The notes beneath the pieces are model-generated. The model was given only the letters and a program-made list of their open reading frames with translations, did no database searches and had not been told where the DNA came from. Made by a program: the position numbers and the translations under genes. From Nocardioides sp. SR21 (lineage in GTDB: Bacteria; Actinomycetota; Actinomycetes; Propionibacteriales; Nocardioidaceae): 64,000 bases of DNA. Positions within the stretch are counted from its first letter, which is position 1; each line of letters begins with the position of its first letter. Location of the stretch: the NCBI RefSeq assembly GCF_022761125.1, contig NZ_JAKWJR010000004.1:310001-374000 (forward strand), given 5' to 3'. Below are positions 19,021 to 27,471 of the stretch, piece by piece.

Positions 19021-20006
19021 TAGACCGACTCGCTCCGCGCGGCCAGCAGCCGCCGGAACGACGCGACCCGCTCCGGGTCCGCCGTACCCGCCTCGACCGC
19101 CTCGTCGAGCCCGCACTCCGGCTCGTCGGTGCCGTGGGTGCAGCCGCGCGGACAGTCCTCGGTCATCTCGTCGAGGTCCGGGAACGCCTCGATCAGCCGT
19201 TCCGGCTGCACGTGCGCCAGGCCGAACGAGCGGATCCCCGGGGTGTCGATGATCCAGCCGGCCCGGTCCGGCAGCTCGAGCATGAACGCCGAGGTCGACG
19301 TGTGCCGCCCGCGGCCGGTGACCGCGTTGACGACGCCGACGTCGCGGTAGGCGGTCGGCACCAGCGCGTTGACCAGCGTCGACTTGCCGACGCCGCTGGA
19401 CCCGACCAGCACGCTGGTCCGCCCGTGCAGCCGCTCGCGCACCTCGGTCAGGTCGCCGCCGCGCTCGGTCACCACCCACGGCACGCCCAGCGACCGGTAC
19501 GTGCCCAGCAGCGTCTCGGGGTCGGCGAGGTCGGCCTTGGTCAGGCACAGCAGCGGCTGCATGCCGGCGTCGTACGCCGCGACCAGCGCGCGGTCGATCA
19601 GCCGGGGCTGGGGCTCGGGGTCGGCGAGCGCGGTCACCACGACCAGCTGCTCGGCGTTCGAGACGATCACCCGCTCGACGGGGTCGTCGTCGTCGGCGGT
19701 ACGCCGCAGCGTCGTGACGCGCTCGCGCACCTCGACGATGCGGGCCAGGGAGCCGTCGTCGCCGGACGTGTCGCCCACGACCCGGACCCGGTCGCCGACC
19801 ACGACGCCCTTGCGGCCCAGCGGCCGCGCCTTCATCGCCATCACCTTCTGGCCGTCGATGAGCAGCGTGAACCGGCCCCGGTCGACGGTGACGACCACGC
19901 CGTCGATGGCGTCGTCGTACGTGGGACGTTCCTTGGTGCGCGGACGGGTACGCCGACGGGGACGGTCGTAGTGCTCGACGTCGTGGTCGGAGTACCGCCC
20001 GGTCAC
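19017..20006 (-). CDS. rsgA: Ribosome small-subunit GTPase RsgA
   Basis: This 329-residue circularly permuted GTPase helps late 30S maturation. An OB-fold region lies in the first 110 residues. The GTPase motifs come in permuted order: G4 LTKADLAD, then G1 [12 protein letters not shown], then G3 DTPGIRSFG. The C-terminal zinc region reads [16 protein letters not shown]. The GTG start overlaps the aroA stop as GTGA, so rsgA is translated after aroA. This pair is conserved in M. tuberculosis (Rv3227-Rv3228). Confidence 0.93.
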   Translation of the reverse strand: MTGRYSDHDVEHYDRPRRRTRPRTKERPTYDDAIDGVVVTVDRGRFTLLIDGQKVMAMKARPLGRKGVVVGDRVRVVGDTSGDDGSLARIVEVRERVTTLRRTADDDDPVERVIVSNAEQLVVVTALADPEPQPRLIDRALVAAYDAGMQPLLCLTKADLADPETLLGTYRSLGVPWVVTERGGDLTEVRERLHGRTSVLVGSSGVGKSTLVNALVPTAYRDVGVVNAVTGRGRHTSTSAFMLELPDRAGWIIDTPGIRSFGLAHVQPERLIEAFPDLDEMTEDCPRGCTHGTDEPECGLDEAVEAGTADPERVASFRRLLAARSESVY

Positions 20007-21298
20007 GACGGAATCAGCCCCGACCAGAAGCCCGCGAAGTCGGGGAACGTCTTGCCGGTGGTGCCGATGTTCTCGACCAGCACGTCCTCGACCGCGGCGC
20101 CGATGATCACGCCGGCGTGCGCCATCCGGTGATCGGCGTAGGTGTGGAACACCCCGCCGTGCAGGGCCGCCGGGTTGATGCTCAGGCCGTCCGGGTGCTC
20201 GGTGACGTCCGCGCCGAGCCCGCCGAGCTCGGTCGCGAGCGCCGCGAGCCGGTCGGTCTCGTGGCCGCGGATGTGCCCGATCCCGCGCAGGTGCGACGGG
20301 CCCTCGGCCAGTGCGCACAGGGCGGCGACGGCGGGGGTGAGCTCGCCGACGTCGTGCAGGTCGACGTCGAGGCCGAGCAGCGTGCCGCTCCCGGTCACCT
20401 GCAGCCCCTCGTCGGTGAAGCCGACCTCGCAGCCCATCGTGGTCAGGATCTCGCGCAGCGCGTCGCCGGCCTGCGTGGTGGAGCGCGGCCAGTCGCGCAC
20501 GGTCACGGTCCCGCCCGACACCGCCGCGAGCGCGAGGAACGGCGCCGCGTTGGAGAGGTCCGGCTCGATGACGTGGTCGACCGCGCGGATCGGGCCGGGC
20601 GCGACGGTCCAGCGGTTGGCGTCTGCCCCTGATGACGGGGCGTCGACCTCGACGCCGTGCTCGCGCAGCATCGCCACGGTCATGTCGATGTGGGGGAGCG
20701 AGGGCACCGGCTTGCCCTCGTGGCGTACGTCGACGCCCTCGTCGTACCGCGCCCCGGCGAGCAGCAGCGCGGAGATGAACTGCGACGACGCCGACGCGTC
20801 GACCACGACGGTCCCGCCGCGGACCGAGCCGGAGCCGCGGACCGTGAACGGCAGCGCGTCGCCCGGGACGTCGACCCCGAGGCCGCGAAGCGCGCCGAGG
20901 ATCTCGCCGATCGGCCGCTTGCGCATGTGCGGGTCGCCGTCGAACGACACCGCGCCGGTCGAGAGCCCCGCGATCGGCGGGACGAAGCGCATCACGGTGC
21001 CGGCCAGCCCGCAGTCGACGGTCGCGTCGCCGGTGAACGCGCCGGGGGTGACCGCCCAGTCGTCGCCGGAGGTGTCGACGGTGGAGCCGAGCGCGGTGAG
21101 CGCGGCCGCCATCAGCAGGGTGTCGCGCGAGCGCAGGGCACGCCGTACGACGGACGGGCCGTCGGCGATCGCCGCGAGCACGAGCGCGCGGTTGGTGAGC
21201 GACTTGCTCCCGGGCAGCGACACGACGGCGTCGACGGGGTGGCCGGCGCGGGGCGCGGGCCAGGGATCCTGCCAAGAGTCATGCTGGGCGTCGCTCAC
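20003..21298 (-). CDS. aroA: 3-phosphoshikimate 1-carboxyvinyltransferase (EPSP synthase)
   Basis: This 431-residue enzyme joins shikimate 3-phosphate with phosphoenolpyruvate in aromatic amino acid synthesis. Signatures are [16 protein letters not shown] near residue 30, [27 protein letters not shown] and the C-terminal [12 protein letters not shown]. The GTG start at 21298 gives the usual length. Position 96 region reads GLAGTVMRF rather than GNAGTAMRP, a variation seen in actinobacteria. It precedes rsgA with a 4-base overlap. Confidence 0.95.
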   Translation of the reverse strand: MSDAQHDSWQDPWPAPRAGHPVDAVVSLPGSKSLTNRALVLAAIADGPSVVRRALRSRDTLLMAAALTALGSTVDTSGDDWAVTPGAFTGDATVDCGLAGTVMRFVPPIAGLSTGAVSFDGDPHMRKRPIGEILGALRGLGVDVPGDALPFTVRGSGSVRGGTVVVDASASSQFISALLLAGARYDEGVDVRHEGKPVPSLPHIDMTVAMLREHGVEVDAPSSGADANRWTVAPGPIRAVDHVIEPDLSNAAPFLALAAVSGGTVTVRDWPRSTTQAGDALREILTTMGCEVGFTDEGLQVTGSGTLLGLDVDLHDVGELTPAVAALCALAEGPSHLRGIGHIRGHETDRLAALATELGGLGADVTEHPDGLSINPAALHGGVFHTYADHRMAHAGVIIGAAVEDVLVENIGTTGKTFPDFAGFWSGLIPS

Positions 21299-21308
21299 CC
21301 GCCGAAGC

Positions 21309-21809
21309 CTAGTGGCGCAGGTGAGCGTCCTTCGCGAGACGTCTTGCCTCGCGGCGCGCGTCCTTCGCCGCGCGCCGGGCCCGCCAGGCCACGCCGGGCT
21401 TGCCGTCGGTGTCGCCGGCGGCGATGACCAGGCCGCCGAGCACCGAGATGTTCTTGAAGAAGTGCAGCCGCTGCTGGGTCTTCTGCGTCGGGTCGTCGAT
21501 CTCCCAGTACCGGTGACCGGCGATCGTCGTCGGCACCAGCGAGGCGGCGAGCACCGCCGCCGACAGCCGCGGCGCTCGGCCGGTCGCGAGGGCGAGGGCG
21601 GCGCCGATCTGCACGCCGGCGTTCACCCGGACCAGCGTCTCGGGGTCCTGGGGCACGGGGATGCCGGCCTTGCGCATCACCGGCACCAGCCGGCTGGTCA
21701 CCGGCTCGGCCTTCGGAGCGGCCGCGGACGGCTTCTTCAGGGCGGCGGCGGAGCCGACCAGGAAGATCGACGCGAGCATCGGGCGGGCGATCAGTCTGCT
21801 GACGGTCAT
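21309..21809 (-). CDS. DoxX-family membrane protein
   Basis: This 166-residue protein has the DoxX fold features: [20 protein letters not shown] at the N terminus, [19 protein letters not shown], and [15 protein letters not shown]. It has four hydrophobic segments and a basic C-terminal tail with repeated [15 protein letters not shown]. DoxX proteins associate with redox partners in membranes, but the role here is unknown. It is 23 bases downstream of the fused sigma factor gene and upstream of aroA on the same strand, so read-through is possible. Confidence 0.8.
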   Translation of the reverse strand: MTVSRLIARPMLASIFLVGSAAALKKPSAAAPKAEPVTSRLVPVMRKAGIPVPQDPETLVRVNAGVQIGAALALATGRAPRLSAAVLAASLVPTTIAGHRYWEIDDPTQKTQQRLHFFKNISVLGGLVIAAGDTDGKPGVAWRARRAAKDARREARRLAKDAHLRH

Positions 21810-21832
21810 GGGTACTTCCTACCCACACTCGG

Positions 21833-23215
21833 TCATGGCAATGCAGGAGCGGGAACCGTCGCGTCGATGACGACCGGCGGCAGTCCGAGAACGCCGACGG
21901 TGGCACCGACGCCGATCCCGTCCGGGCCGATCGAGGCCTCGACGCCGATCTGCGCGAGCGGGGACTGCGGCGGCACCGTCGGCACCTGGCTGGGTCCACC
22001 GCTGGGCTGACCGCTGGGCTGACCGCTGGGCTCGCGGGTCGGTCCACCGGTGGGACCGCCCGTCGGGCCTGCGGTCGGACCGTCCGACGGCTCGGTGCCG
22101 GGGTTCGTCCCCGGGTCGACGGAGTCGGGGCTGGCGGTCGGCGTGGGCGCGGACCGGGCCGGTGCGGTTCCCCCGGCAGCGCCCACCCGGACCCGCTCGG
22201 CGGGCAGCACCGGGTCGGTGGTCGACGGGGCGGGCAGGTCGGTCATGACCGGCGTGCTCTCGACGGCTCCGTCCGGCCGGTCCTGGCGCATCGTCACGAA
22301 CAGGCCGGCCGCCACGACGGCCGCGGCTGCGCCGGCGACGGCGGCCGTCGGGCCGTAGGACACCACCGCGTCGCGCGCCCGCCCGGCCAGCACGGTCACC
22401 GCGCCGGTCGCGGCGGCGACACCACCGGCCGACGAGGCGCCGACGTACGCCGCCGCCGCGCTGCCGAGCAGCAGCGGGGCCAGCAGCGCGCCGAGGCGGG
22501 AGTTGACCTCGGTGAGCTCGAGGTAGAGGGCCGCGCACCGCCGGCACCTCTCGAGGTGCTCCTCGACGCGGCCGTTGTCGCGGCGCGAGAGCCCGCCGCG
22601 GACGTAGGCGCCGAGAGCGGCGCGGGTGCGCGCGCAGGCGTCCTCGTCGACGTCCGCGGCGTGCATGGAGAGGTAGGCCTGGCGCAGCCCCTCGCGGGCG
22701 CGGTAGGCGAGCGCGGAGACGGAGTTCGCGGTCATGCCGAGCAGCAGCGCGACCTCGGCCGGCTTCTGCTGCTCGACCTCGGTGTGCCAGAGCACCAGCT
22801 GCCACCGCTCCGGCAGCGAGGCGAAGGCGCGGGAGGCCGCGGCGCTCTCGAAGCCCTCGACCGCGGTGTCGCGGAACGGCACGCCGGGGTCGAACGGCGT
22901 CAGGTCGCCGGTGGTGTGCAGGCGGGCCGTCGAGCGGATCCGGTCGACGTGCAGGCGGCGTACGGCGGTCAGCAGGTAGGCGCGGAACGCGAGGTCGGGG
23001 CCGCCGCCGCGCTGGAGGACGACCAGCACCTTCGCGAACGCCTCGGACACCAGGTCGTCGACGTCGCCGGGCGGCACCAGCTGCCGGGCGAGCCGGCGGG
23101 CGGCGTCGACGTGCCGGGCGAAGAGCTCGCCGTAGGCGTCGACGTCACCGCCCCGGACGGCGGAGATCAGCTCGCCGTCGCTGGGGCCGTCGATGGTCGA
23201 AATATGGCTGGCCAC
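21833..23215 (-). CDS. ECF sigma factor fused to a zinc anti-sigma domain, membrane helices and a proline-rich tail
   Basis: This 460-residue protein carries a whole sigma/anti-sigma circuit in one chain. Sigma region 2 is at about 15-95 (DVDDLVSEAFAKVLVVLQR, RAYLLTAVRRLHVDRIR) and region 4 at about 130-182 (LPERWQLVLWHTEVEQQKPAEVALLLGMT). A zinc anti-sigma domain follows at 195-240 with HxxxCxxC (HLERCRRC). Hydrophobic segments lie near 240-262 and 292-312. The external tail (about 325-415) is rich in PSG, PTG and PSD repeats, ending in a short beta-like segment. The start is a GTG at 23215. The layout resembles ECF52/53-type actinobacterial proteins. How the sigma part is freed, perhaps by proteolysis, is not evident. 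Confidence 0.8.
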   Translation of the reverse strand: MASHISTIDGPSDGELISAVRGGDVDAYGELFARHVDAARRLARQLVPPGDVDDLVSEAFAKVLVVLQRGGGPDLAFRAYLLTAVRRLHVDRIRSTARLHTTGDLTPFDPGVPFRDTAVEGFESAAASRAFASLPERWQLVLWHTEVEQQKPAEVALLLGMTANSVSALAYRAREGLRQAYLSMHAADVDEDACARTRAALGAYVRGGLSRRDNGRVEEHLERCRRCAALYLELTEVNSRLGALLAPLLLGSAAAAYVGASSAGGVAAATGAVTVLAGRARDAVVSYGPTAAVAGAAAAVVAAGLFVTMRQDRPDGAVESTPVMTDLPAPSTTDPVLPAERVRVGAAGGTAPARSAPTPTASPDSVDPGTNPGTEPSDGPTAGPTGGPTGGPTREPSGQPSGQPSGGPSQVPTVPPQSPLAQIGVEASIGPDGIGVGATVGVLGLPPVVIDATVPAPALP

Positions 23216-23324
23216 AACCCTTCAACGGCGCACGAGGAGAAAAGAAACGAAAAACCTCTGAGTTCCGCGTCACGTACCGCGCGCCCGCCCGTTTCATCGC
23301 CGCAGACCAAGTGAGGGGGCCACC

Positions 23325-24026
23325 GTGGGATGGTTCGCGAGTCGCGGACGATGTGGGGCCACGGGCGACCCCGAAGCAAGAGGGGAGCTGTCTCCGGAGC
23401 AACGTGCGGCCGTGCCGCCGCGCTTCGAGGCAGTGGGGGAGACCCTTGCTTCGGGGTCGGGCGCCTCCTCGTCCTGCGAGGTGGTCGGCGCCGAGCTGGC
23501 CCGCGACGGTCTGTCGCTCGCCGAGGCGCTCGACCTGCTCGCCGAGACCACCGCTCTCGTCCGTGGTGACGAGCCGACCTTCTCCGAGGCCCGGGCGCTC
23601 GGCGTCGCGTGGAGCGAGGCGACGCTCGGCTACCTGCACAGCCTCTCGTGCGACGACCCGCTGACCGGGCTGGCCAGCCTCGCGCACCTGCGCAGCCGGC
23701 TCTCCGAGGTCTACCGCGCCGCCGAGGGGCGTCCCGCCGACCACGCCCTGGTCGTGGTGGTCACGCCCGATCCCGAGGCCGACGTGCTCACCCGCTCGAT
23801 GCGGGTCGCCCAGCTCGGTGACACGGTGCGCACCGTCTTCCCGGGCGCCGAGACGATCGGGCACGTCGCTCCCGGCCGCGTCGCGGTGCTCGCCGGTCGC
23901 GACGACCGGATGGCGCGCCGGGTCGGCCTGCTGCGCGAGATGCTCGAGGCGCGGGTCTGGATCGAGGGCCTGCCCGAGACCGACGAGGGTGCGGCCGCGC
24001 TGCTCGACGAGCTCACCCGGGTGTAG
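23325..24026 (+). CDS. Degenerate GGDEF-like hypothetical protein
   Basis: This 233-residue protein has no assigned function. The central segment CDDPLTGLASLAHLRSRLSE matches the conserved entry of GGDEF domains (DPLTGLxNR), but the GGDEF active-site loop and the metal-binding residues are missing. An enzyme making cyclic di-GMP is therefore unlikely. The N-terminal 95 residues are helical. The GTG start at 23325 follows GAGGGGG. It is divergent from the fused sigma/anti-sigma gene across 109 bases, which suggests a linked role, perhaps regulation by protein contact or nucleotide binding. Confidence 0.65.
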   Translation: MGWFASRGRCGATGDPEARGELSPEQRAAVPPRFEAVGETLASGSGASSSCEVVGAELARDGLSLAEALDLLAETTALVRGDEPTFSEARALGVAWSEATLGYLHSLSCDDPLTGLASLAHLRSRLSEVYRAAEGRPADHALVVVVTPDPEADVLTRSMRVAQLGDTVRTVFPGAETIGHVAPGRVAVLAGRDDRMARRVGLLREMLEARVWIEGLPETDEGAAALLDELTRV

Positions 24027-24049
24027 CCGCGCCCCTCTAGAGTGACCGC

Positions 24050-24790
24050 ATGTGCGGTCGCTACGCGTCGAGCCGTCGTCCTGAGGACCTCGTCGAGGAG
24101 TTCGACATCGCCGACGTGCGCATACCCGCGCCCCTCGAGGCCGACTACAACGTCGCTCCCACCAAGGAGGTGTACGCCGTCGTCGAGCGGCCGCCGTCGA
24201 AGGAGAGCGAGGAGCCGCCTGAGCGCCAGCTGCGCGTGCTGACCTGGGGACTGGTGCCGTCGTGGGCCAAGGACCCCTCGATCGGCAACCGGATGATCAA
24301 CGCCCGGATGGAGACCGTCGCGGAGAAGCCGGCGTACAAGAAGGCCTTCGCGGTACGCCGCTGCCTGCTTCCGGCCGACGGCTACTTCGAGTGGTACCCG
24401 ACCGAGGAGAAGACCAAGGCGGGCAAGCCGAGGAAGCAGCCGTTCTTCATCCGTCCCAAGGACGGCGGCGTGCTCGCGATGGCGGGGCTGTACGAGATCT
24501 GGCGCGACCCGACCAAGGCCGAGGACGCCGAGGACCGGTTCCGCTGGACGTGCACGGTGATCACGACCGAGGCCGAGGACTCCGTCGGCCACATCCACGA
24601 CCGGATGCCGCTGATGGTCGAGCGGGACCGGTGGTCGGAGTGGCTCGACCCGCGCTCCGGTGGGGACACCGGCCTGCTGGTGCCCGCGGCGCCCGGGATG
24701 CTGGAGGCGTTCCCGGTGTCGACGCTGGTGAGCAACGTCCGCAACAACGGGCCCGAGCTGCTCGAGCCGCTGCCGCTGGAGGACTCGTGA
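24050..24790 (+). CDS. SRAP (SOS response-associated) peptidase, YedK/HMCES family
   Basis: This 246-residue protein crosslinks to abasic sites in single-stranded DNA and protects them. The catalytic cysteine is residue 2 (MCGRYA), exposed after methionine removal. Other conserved residues are the asparagine in YNVAPT, the glutamate in LLPADGYFEWY and the histidine in GHIHDRMPLM. The insert of about 15 charged residues near 50 (RPPSKESEEPPERQ) varies in the family. It overlaps the hydrolase gene as GTGA. The M. tuberculosis equivalent Rv3226c also lies beside aroA and sigH. Confidence 0.93.
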   Translation: MCGRYASSRRPEDLVEEFDIADVRIPAPLEADYNVAPTKEVYAVVERPPSKESEEPPERQLRVLTWGLVPSWAKDPSIGNRMINARMETVAEKPAYKKAFAVRRCLLPADGYFEWYPTEEKTKAGKPRKQPFFIRPKDGGVLAMAGLYEIWRDPTKAEDAEDRFRWTCTVITTEAEDSVGHIHDRMPLMVERDRWSEWLDPRSGGDTGLLVPAAPGMLEAFPVSTLVSNVRNNGPELLEPLPLEDS

Positions 24791-25431
24791 CCGAACGCCG
24801 GATCGACACCCCGCACGGCGAGGCGCGCCTCGTGACCGCGAGGGCGCGCAGCCCGTACGCCACGCTGCTGCTCAGCCACGGCGCCGGTGTCGGCATCGAC
24901 ACCGCCGACCTCGAGGCGCTCGCCAAGCACCTGCCGCACAACGGCATCACCGTGGTCCGGCTCGAGCAGCCGTGGCGGGTCGCCGGCAAGAAGGTCGCGA
25001 CCCCGCCGCCGACCCTGGACGCCGGGCTGACCGCGGCCGCCCAGCAGCTGCGCAGCAAGTCGCCCCTGGTGATCGGCGGGCGTTCGGCCGGCGCCCGGTC
25101 CGCGGCGCGCTGCGCGCACGACCTCGGCGCGGCCGGCTGCCTGGCGCTGGCGTTCCCGCTGCACCCGCCGGGCAAGCCGGAGAAGTCGCGGCTGCACGAG
25201 CTGCGCGGCGCTCGGGTCCCCACGCTGGTGATCCAGGGCGAGAAGGACACGATGGGGCGGCCCGACGAGTTCCCGCAGGAGACCGACCTCGCCGTCGTAC
25301 CGGCCGCCGACCACTCGTTCAAGGTGGCCAAGAGCGCGCCGGTGTCGCAGCAGGATGTGCTCGAGATCATCGTCGAGTCCACGCTCGAGTGGCTCACCCG
25401 CGAGATCGTCGGGAATGAGCGGCCCGCCTGA
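24787..25431 (+). CDS. Small alpha/beta hydrolase (dienelactone hydrolase/TEX30-like)
   Basis: This 214-residue enzyme has the alpha/beta hydrolase catalytic triad: the nucleophile serine in [10 protein letters not shown], the aspartate in QGEKDTMG and the histidine in ADHSFKV. An oxyanion-hole segment [11 protein letters not shown] lies near the N terminus. The length and LxHG opening match the KANL3/TEX30-type family, which has no lid domain. It is translationally coupled to the SRAP gene. The substrate is unknown. The SigR-type promoter at 25412-25437 begins inside its last codons. Confidence 0.8.
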   Translation: MTERRIDTPHGEARLVTARARSPYATLLLSHGAGVGIDTADLEALAKHLPHNGITVVRLEQPWRVAGKKVATPPPTLDAGLTAAAQQLRSKSPLVIGGRSAGARSAARCAHDLGAAGCLALAFPLHPPGKPEKSRLHELRGARVPTLVIQGEKDTMGRPDEFPQETDLAVVPAADHSFKVAKSAPVSQQDVLEIIVESTLEWLTREIVGNERPA

Positions 25432-25437
25432 CGCGTT
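25412..25437 (+). promoter_or_regulatory. SigR-type promoter of the sigR operon
   Basis: GGAAT at 25412-25416 (preceded by G, giving GGGAAT) and GTT at 25435-25437 are separated by 18 bases. This is an exact match to the sigma-R consensus GGGAAT-N18-GTT known from Streptomyces SigR and mycobacterial SigH. The start of transcription would fall near 25443, about 50 bases before the sigR ATG. The -35 box lies inside the 3' end of the hydrolase gene. Autoregulation by SigR is inferred. Confidence 0.8.
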
Positions 25438-25493
25438 CCGTCATCATGCTGGCTGTGCTCGAACGCCCCACGTCGGGGCTAGTCTGGGAGACG

Positions 25494-26129
25494 ATGACAG
25501 ACGCCACTGAGACGACCCCGGAGGTCGTCGACCTCGCCACCGAGTCGGAGGCCGACCGCACGGCGCGCTTCGAGCGCGACGCGCTGCCGTTCCTCGACCA
25601 GCTCTACTCCGCCGCGATGCGGATGACGCGAAACCCCGCGGACGCCGAGGACCTCGTCCAGGAGACGTTCGCGAAGGCGTACGCGTCGTTCCACCAGTTC
25701 AGGCCCGGCACGAACCTCAAGGCCTGGCTGTACCGCATCCTGACCAACACCTTCATCAACAACTACCGCAAGAAGCAGCGCCAGCCGCAGCAGTCGATGT
25801 CCGAGGACGTCGAGGACTGGCAGCTGCACCGTGCCGAGTCGCACACCTCCACCGGGCTCCGCTCGGCGGAGATGGAGGCGCTCGAGCACCTGCCCGACTC
25901 CCAGGTCAAGGACGCGCTGCAGCGCCTGCCCGAGGAGTTCCGGCTCGCGGTGTACCTCGCCGACGTCGAGGGCTTCGCCTACAAGGAGATCGCCGAGATC
26001 ATGGACACGCCGATCGGGACCGTCATGTCCCGGCTCCACCGCGGCCGCCGCCAGCTGCGCGACCTGCTCTCGGACTACGTGCGCGACAACGACCTGATGC
26101 CCGTCGGGCCCGAGGGAGGCGCGTCGTGA
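25494..26129 (+). CDS. sigR: Thiol-oxidative-stress ECF sigma factor SigR (SigH)
   Basis: This 211-residue sigma factor controls the disulfide and heat stress response in actinobacteria. Region 2 is clear ([60 protein letters not shown]). Region 4 ends in [20 protein letters not shown]. The sequence matches SigR/SigH along its whole length, including the conserved [12 protein letters not shown] 25494 with GGGAG is preferred over ATG 25446, which would precede the MTDATE start by 16 residues. The stop overlaps the rsrA start as GTGA. Confidence 0.93.
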   Translation: MTDATETTPEVVDLATESEADRTARFERDALPFLDQLYSAAMRMTRNPADAEDLVQETFAKAYASFHQFRPGTNLKAWLYRILTNTFINNYRKKQRQPQQSMSEDVEDWQLHRAESHTSTGLRSAEMEALEHLPDSQVKDALQRLPEEFRLAVYLADVEGFAYKEIAEIMDTPIGTVMSRLHRGRRQLRDLLSDYVRDNDLMPVGPEGGAS

Positions 26130-26407
26130 GCCACACGCACGGCAACGAGCCCACCGCGAGCGAGTGTGCCGACTTCCTCGAGCAGATCGTCTACTTCCTC
26201 GACAACGAGCTGGACCAGGCCGACTGCGCGGTCGTCCGCCAGCATCTCGACAGCTGCAACCCGTGCCTGGAGAAGTACGACCTCCAGCGCACCGTGAAGT
26301 CCGTGGTCGCCCGCTCCTGCTCGGAGGCGGCGCCCGACGAGCTGCGGCAGAAGGTGCTGTTCCGGATCCGCGAGGTCCAGGTCCAGATCCAGGTCACCGA
26401 GAGCTGA
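26126..26407 (+). CDS. rshA: Redox-sensing zinc anti-sigma factor RsrA/RshA
   Basis: This 93-residue protein binds SigR under reducing conditions and lets go when its cysteines form a disulfide. The zinc motif HxxxCxxC is HLDSCNPC, and an upstream cysteine (ASECADF) completes the usual set. The GTG start overlaps the sigR stop. Length and lack of a membrane helix agree with soluble RsrA/RshA. A strong terminator hairpin follows at 26421. Cysteines at about 41 and 44 are the ones expected to form the switch with the upstream one. Confidence 0.93.
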   Translation: MSHTHGNEPTASECADFLEQIVYFLDNELDQADCAVVRQHLDSCNPCLEKYDLQRTVKSVVARSCSEAAPDELRQKVLFRIREVQVQIQVTES

Positions 26408-26420
26408 CCCACACAAGCGA

Positions 26421-26451
26421 GAACCCCCGGACCGGATCGGTTCGGGGGTTC
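26421..26451. terminator. Bidirectional terminator hairpin after rshA
   Basis: GAACCCCCGGACC (26421-26433) pairs with GGTTCGGGGGTTC (26439-26451) with a short loop and one or two mismatches. It lies between the convergent ends of rshA and the bL37 gene and can serve both. The stem is long and GC-rich. Confidence 0.8.
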
Positions 26452-26465
26452 TGTGCTTGATGCGC

Positions 26466-26540
26466 TCAGGCGTTGGGGCGCTTGCCGTGGTTCGCGCCCT
26501 TCTTCTTGCGAGCGCGGCGCTTGCGGCCGGTCTTGCCCAT
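26466..26540 (-). CDS. Ribosomal protein bL37 (24 residues)
   Basis: The minus strand encodes MGKTGRKRRARKKKGANHGK followed by RPNA and a TGA stop. This is the very small, highly basic actinobacterial ribosomal protein bL37, seen in mycobacterial ribosome structures as MAKRGRKKR...ANHGKRPNA. The conserved C-terminal ANHGKRPNA is diagnostic. An excellent ribosome site, AGGAGG, lies six bases before the ATG. It is too short for normal gene finders. It sits next to rshA, a position known from mycobacteria. Confidence 0.9.
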   Translation of the reverse strand: MGKTGRKRRARKKKGANHGKRPNA

Positions 26541-26599
26541 GGTTTTCCTCCTGATCGAGACGTCTGTGGCCCGGGGGCCACGGACGAGTCTCTCAAACG

Positions 26600-26971
26600 T
26601 CAGGCGCTCGGACCAACTCGGCTCATGAACTTCGCCTCATCGACCACCACGCGGGTGACCTCGCCGGTGCCGATCACCTTGCCGCCGACGTTGCGGGCGC
26701 CGACCGTGAAGCGGTGCAGCCGGCCGTCGACGTACGACGCGCTCGCGGTCACCTCGACGTCCTGGCCGACCGCGCTGGCCGCGACGTGCTCGAGCTCGAT
26801 CCGGGTGCCCACGCTGGTCGATCCCTCCGGCAACGTGGGGTCGATCGCGGCGCAGGTGGCCGCCTCGCACCAGGCGAGCAGCCGGGGCGTGCCGAGCACC
26901 GGCAGGCTGCCGGAGCCGACCGCGGCCGCGGTGTCGGCGTCGGTGACGGTGAACGTGAGCGTCGCGTCCAT
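26600..26971 (-). CDS. Thioesterase-family protein (FlK-like hotdog fold)
   Basis: This 123-residue protein fits the hotdog thioesterases related to fluoroacetyl-CoA thioesterase FlK: LPVLGTPRLLAWCEAATCAA (glutamate in the active site), TSVGTRIELEHVAAS with the conserved threonine region and HVAAS, followed by VTASASYVDGRLHRFTVGAR. A coenzyme-A thioester would be the substrate; which acyl group is unknown. Its ATG overlaps the GNAT stop by ATGA (26971), so it is coupled to that gene. Confidence 0.78.
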   Translation of the reverse strand: MDATLTFTVTDADTAAAVGSGSLPVLGTPRLLAWCEAATCAAIDPTLPEGSTSVGTRIELEHVAASAVGQDVEVTASASYVDGRLHRFTVGARNVGGKVIGTGEVTRVVVDEAKFMSRVGPSA

Positions 26972-27471
26972 CAGGGCCTGCCCTCGAGCTCCACCCGGAA
27001 CGCGATCAGGTCGACGCCGGGCACGGGGGACCAGTCGCGCTCGGGGAGCCGAGCGAAACCGAGCCGCTCGTAGACCCGGTGCGCGGACGTCATCTCCGCC
27101 AGGCTGGACAGCACGATCGCGTGGGAGCCGGCCTCGCGGAACCGGTCGAAGACCAGCTGCATCAGCGCCTCGCCGACGCCGCGCCGCCGGGCGGCGGGGT
27201 CGACCGCGAGCATCCGGAACTCGCCCTCGCCGGGCCGGCCGATCTCGCGCCACGGGGACCCCTCGGGCGTGATCGTCACCGTGCCGACGACCGCGCCGTC
27301 GAGCTCGGCGAGCCACAGCTCGGCCTCCCGGTCGCGGGTGGCCGCGTCGCGCAGCTTCGCGATGTAGCCGTCCTCCGGCCCCTCGGTGAACTCCTCGTAC
27401 GCCGCGACCGTCACCGCGCCGACCGCGTGGTGGTCGGCCGGCGTCGCGCGGCGCAGGCTGACGTCAGACAC
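26971..27471 (-). CDS. GNAT-family N-acetyltransferase
   Basis: This 166-residue protein has the acetyl-CoA loop RRRGVGEALMQLVFDRFRE and EFRMLAVDPAARR before it, with the final GFARLPERDW segment common in GNAT enzymes. It is transcribed after the TPP-enzyme gene, with an 8-base overlap (27464-27471), and before the thioesterase gene. The start is GTG 27471. The acceptor substrate (protein, amine or antibiotic) cannot be told. Confidence 0.88.
   Translation of the reverse strand: MSDVSLRRATPADHHAVGAVTVAAYEEFTEGPEDGYIAKLRDAATRDREAELWLAELDGAVVGTVTITPEGSPWREIGRPGEGEFRMLAVDPAARRRGVGEALMQLVFDRFREAGSHAIVLSSLAEMTSAHRVYERLGFARLPERDWSPVPGVDLIAFRVELEGRP

Noticed and set aside
23325..24026. Active diguanylate cyclase
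   Set aside because: No GGDEF or GGEEF loop and no I-site; only the N-terminal DPLTGL part is recognisable.
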